Below, piece by piece: positions 63,859 through 64,000 of a DNA stretch of 64,000 bases; position 1 is the first letter of the stretch; each line of letters starts with the position of its first letter. A program made the position numbers and the translations under genes. This DNA comes from Skermanella rosea (GTDB taxonomy: Bacteria > Pseudomonadota > Alphaproteobacteria > Azospirillales > Azospirillaceae), in contig NZ_CP086114.1 in assembly GCF_016806835.2 (NCBI RefSeq), forward strand, positions 62,001-126,000, given 5' to 3'. A model generated the notes under the pieces. It was not told the origin of the DNA and ran no database searches. It saw nothing but the letters and a program-made list of their open reading frames with translations.

Positions 63859-64000
63859 CTAGCGGTCCGCCTGCTCGTCGGAACCGCCACCCCCAGGTCC
63901 GGTGGTTTCGACCGGCTCTTCCCGGGCGAGGCTCGGGTTCACGTTGTCGCGGCGGTCCTGCTCCAGCCTGCCGTCGGTGGCGTCCTGCAGGTCGGCCTGG
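63859..64000 (-). CDS. C-terminal end of an unknown gene (continues beyond window)
   Basis: A minus-strand frame is open from the window edge to a stop at 63859-63861. The 46 visible residues are hydrophilic and acidic with LQDATDGRLEQDRRDNVNPS and a glycine-rich GPGGGGSDEQADR end. Too little is seen to name a family. Confidence 0.5.
   Translation of the reverse strand, partial: QADLQDATDGRLEQDRRDNVNPSLAREEPVETTGPGGGGSDEQADR

Noticed and set aside
1-64000. tRNA, rRNA, insertion sequence and integrase genes
   Set aside because: I looked for typical tRNA arm sequences, rRNA segments, transposase DDE/HUH motifs and integrase motifs and saw none that I can support.

Overview
The window is high-GC DNA with dense gene packing, Shine-Dalgarno-led starts and many GTG/TTG starts. 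Gene content suggests an Azospirillum/Skermanella-type alphaproteobacterium (Rhodospirillales); this is inferred from family content, not proven. A replication initiator gene (52508-53599) preceded by ten 17-20 bp iterons in both orientations (51958-52438) shows that the window lies on a secondary replicon (plasmid or chromid). No partition genes are in view.

Layout. 0-4.5 kb: end of an RTX/serralysin-type secreted protein, a CBS-BON protein, an orphan YejA-like binding protein and a DUF4142 protein. 4.5-9.4 kb: periplasmic nitrate reductase operon napEFDABC behind a perfect FNR/Anr-type box. 9.5-15.2 kb: GH105 hydrolase, BrnT toxin with an Xre-type antitoxin and a tandem operator, a type I CoA-transferase, small secreted and membrane proteins, a VOC protein. 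15.3-24.4 kb: sugar locus with lactonase, Gfo/Idh dehydrogenase, a complete ABC sugar importer, and a divergent GH1 beta-glucosidase with a LacI regulator; two copies of a palindromic operator lie in the divergent promoter. 24.7-25.7 kb: about 1 kb of decayed DNA with palindromic elements and a frameshifted SDR remnant. 25.7-30.2 kb: Nramp-like and SLC13-like transporters, CBS protein, DUF533 protein. 30.2-42 kb: signalling and stress genes, including two hybrid histidine kinases, a response regulator, a PfpI/Hsp31-like protein, N-acetylglutaminylglutamine synthetase, a Na+/H+ antiporter and a LOV-domain kinase. 42-44.2 kb: gluconate 5-dehydrogenase-like SDR and an ECF sigma/anti-sigma pair. 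44.4-49.6 kb: histidine utilisation genes hutIGU divergent from hutF; no hutH or hutC here. 49.6-54 kb: PEP-CTERM-like protein, two genes beside the origin, iterons, repA, and a small RNA matching the mmgR/suhB (alpha-r8) family pattern. 54-64 kb: chemoreceptor, a repeat-rich secreted protein, YcaQ-type glycosylase, erythromycin-esterase-like protein, LysR/SDR divergent pair, MFS transporter, VOC protein, and the end of an unknown gene.

How it works together: the replicon looks like a catabolic and stress-adaptation accessory replicon. It carries oxygen-limited nitrate reduction, beta-glucoside uptake and hydrolysis with probable oxidation of the sugar through lactone to gluconate, histidine degradation by the deiminase/deformylase branch, osmoprotectant dipeptide synthesis, and several light, stress and chemical sensing proteins. 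The most notable non-coding items are the iteron origin, the mmgR-like sRNA next to it, and the operator pairs for LacI, FNR, LysR and the toxin-antitoxin module.
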